Assembly: GCA_003223395.1 (NCBI GenBank) | Contig: QHUZ01000038.1 | Coordinates: 1-49,886 of the forward strand | Source: Gemmatimonadota bacterium | Lineage (GTDB): Bacteria > Gemmatimonadota > Gemmatimonadetes > Gemmatimonadales > GWC2-71-9 | Direction of reading: 5' to 3' | DNA length: 49,886 nt | Shown here: piece after piece, positions 48,535 through 49,886 of the stretch | Layout of the letters: each line of letters begins with the position of its first letter | How positions within the stretch are numbered: the first letter of the stretch is position 1 | The notes under the pieces: generated by a model | Seen by the model: only the letters and a program-made list of their open reading frames with translations | Database searches by the model: none | What the model was told of the DNA's origin: nothing | Translations under genes and position numbers: made by a program

Positions 48535-49886
48535 ATGAGCACAGCCAGCGCCGACCGCCTGCGCACCCGAGCTGCGGTCGTCGCCGCACTTGTCGTCGCC
48601 GCGCACGCCGGGGTCGTCCTCATCGGTTGGGCCGCTGGTTGGTCGCTCTTCCTCGTTCCCTCACCCAGCTTCATTCCGATGGCGCCCACGACCGCGCTCG
48701 CATTTCTCGCGTTGAGTCTGGCGCTCGTCGCGCGCCTCGTGGCACCCGCGCGCTCGCCGCTGCGCAATGCCGGCACCGTCGTGGCGTGGGTCGCCGCCAC
48801 CCGGTCGCGCTCGCACTACATCGGTGCGCTGGCCACGATCGCCGCGATCGTCGGCGCCACTGTCGCGCTGGGATACGCGTACGGGACGCCGCTCCTCTAC
48901 GGCGGTGGTACGATTCCCGTCGCACTCCCGACCGGTTTGAGCCTCCTCATCCTCGGCGTCGCCGCGGTCCTCACGGCTGGTCCCGAGGTGTGGCCGCTGG
49001 ACCGGCTGGTCGGCGACGAGCCGCGGGCGCGGATGCTGCGGGCGTTTCTCCCGGCGACCGCCGGACTGATCGTCCTCATCGGCTTGCTCGATGCACGGCT
49101 GGGCACGCTGTTCGGCGGGGACCGTGTCTTGATCGCCGCCTGGTTCGCCGTGATCGGTGTGGCGCTCGTCGCCCTGCTCGTCGCGCGGCTGTCGCGCCAC
49201 ATCGCGTCGAAGATCGATCGGGCCAACGCGGAGCAACTTCACGCCGAACACCGCTATCGCGACATGTTCGACCAGTCCCTGGCCGGCGTATCCACGACGC
49301 GCGTCAGTGATGGACGCATCGTGCTGTGCAACGAACGGCTGGCCACGATCTTCGGATATGAGTCCGCCGCGGAGTTCATGGAGCACACGGCCCGAGACCT
49401 CTGGTGGGATCCGGCCGATCGCGATCGCATGGTTGCCGCTCTGCGAGAGTCATCCACGCTGCGCAATTACGAAGTGCACATGCGGCGCAAAGATGGGAAA
49501 CCGCTTTGGCTATTGTGCAACATCACGCTGCGAGAGGGGGAGAACGGAGAGGCGCTGCTCGACAACCTCACGGTGGACATCAGCGATCGCAAGTCGCTCG
49601 AGCAGCAACTGTGGCAAGCCCAGAAACTCGACGCGCTCGGCAGTCTGGCCGGTGGGGTCGCCCACGATTTCAACAACCTGTTGACGGCGATCATCGGTTA
49701 TGCCGACATCCTGCGCGACGACCTGGGGACGAATTCCCAACACGCGGAAGACCTCAACGAGATCATTAAGGCGAGCGATCGCGCCGCAGCATTGACGCGA
49801 CAGCTGCTCGCATTCTCCCGCCGGCAACCGTTCGATCCCAAGTCGATGCGGATCGATGAGCGCGTGACGGATATGGAGAAGATGCT
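48535..49886 (+). CDS. Membrane sensor histidine kinase with PAS domain, N-terminal part
   Basis: About 450 residues are present; the right edge cuts the gene. About seven hydrophobic helices fill residues 1-225. A PAS domain follows (RYRDMFDQSLAGVSTTRVSD, NERLATIFGYESAAEFMEHT, YEVHMRRKDGKPLWLLCNIT). Then comes the DHp helix pair with the phosphoacceptor His in LGSLAGGVAHDFNNLLTAII. The ATPase domain lies beyond the edge. The start is ATG 48535; it may be separate from the polyphosphate kinase gene, 97 bp upstream. Many HDFNN-type kinases end with a receiver domain, which cannot be judged here. Confidence 0.9.
   Translation, partial: MSTASADRLRTRAAVVAALVVAAHAGVVLIGWAAGWSLFLVPSPSFIPMAPTTALAFLALSLALVARLVAPARSPLRNAGTVVAWVAATRSRSHYIGALATIAAIVGATVALGYAYGTPLLYGGGTIPVALPTGLSLLILGVAAVLTAGPEVWPLDRLVGDEPRARMLRAFLPATAGLIVLIGLLDARLGTLFGGDRVLIAAWFAVIGVALVALLVARLSRHIASKIDRANAEQLHAEHRYRDMFDQSLAGVSTTRVSDGRIVLCNERLATIFGYESAAEFMEHTARDLWWDPADRDRMVAALRESSTLRNYEVHMRRKDGKPLWLLCNITLREGENGEALLDNLTVDISDRKSLEQQLWQAQKLDALGSLAGGVAHDFNNLLTAIIGYADILRDDLGTNSQHAEDLNEIIKASDRAAALTRQLLAFSRRQPFDPKSMRIDERVTDMEKM

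Overview
The window is GC-rich and gene-dense, and looks like the chromosome of a free-living Gram-negative bacterium. It has RND/TolC tripartite efflux, outer-membrane beta-barrels, many lipoproteins with clear lipoboxes and a Tat-type leader. Non-ATG starts (GTG, TTG) and 4-bp stop/start overlaps are common. The mix (ECF42 sigma factor with DGPF/YCII partners, secreted Kelch and YVTN proteins, DUF1259, DUF2277, GMC oxidoreductase with gluconate-dehydrogenase subunit 3) suggests Gemmatimonadota or a similar soil lineage. That is inference, as there is no rRNA or ribosomal protein to place it. No CRISPR array, insertion sequence or integrase was seen.

Layout. (1) 1-7.9 kb: a copper/silver-type CusCBA efflux operon on the minus strand (cusA runs off the left edge) with a small Cys-containing secreted protein and a PepSY protein upstream, then a chrBA chromate operon on the plus strand with a DUF1259 protein, a lipoprotein and a YVTN beta-propeller. 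(2) 9.8-12.4 kb: an AlkA-like glycosylase, a non-coding stretch with a degraded reading frame and a perfect inverted repeat, a small ATPase-like protein and an AraC regulator. (3) 12.5-17.5 kb: a plus-strand run divergent from the AraC gene, with a lipoprotein, three cupredoxins (one fused to an outer-membrane barrel), a Kelch lipoprotein and a D-2-hydroxyacid dehydrogenase. (4) 17.6-22.6 kb: a five-gene minus-strand operon (DUF4198, membrane protein, Tat-exported class V aminotransferase-like enzyme, GMC oxidoreductase, gluconate dehydrogenase subunit 3). (5) 22.6-27.0 kb: phospholipase D/cardiolipin synthase, two unknowns and a 5'-3' exonuclease. (6) 27.0-28.8 kb: queF and the divergent queCE pair for 7-deazaguanine synthesis, followed by a graveyard with a frameshifted cupredoxin and an orphan C-terminus of an FAD oxidoreductase. 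(7) 29.4-33.3 kb: YCII, YCII, ECF42 sigma, DoxX, MATE on the minus strand. (8) 33.4-39.9 kb: tRNA-Leu, a receiver protein with a degenerate kinase core, secreted proteins, a PHM-like copper protein, tRNA-Lys and a repressor-like protein. (9) 39.9-49.9 kb: an internally duplicated TPR protein, two GGDEF proteins, two tRNA-Glu genes, a CotH-like secreted protein, a CYTH/Nudix-like/PPK1 fusion and a sensor histidine kinase cut by the right edge.

Two themes tie the window together. The first is copper and redox chemistry at the envelope: CusCBA with Met-rich tails, three intact cupredoxins and one broken one, and a secreted protein carrying the full PHM copper-ligand pattern. The second is signalling through c-di-GMP and polyphosphate at the right end. 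The most unusual items are the barrel-cupredoxin fusion, the CYTH/Nudix-like/PPK1 triple fusion beside a CotH-like gene, the PHM-like protein, and a 33-bp exact repeat linking the AraC downstream region to the gluconate dehydrogenase subunit 3 gene.
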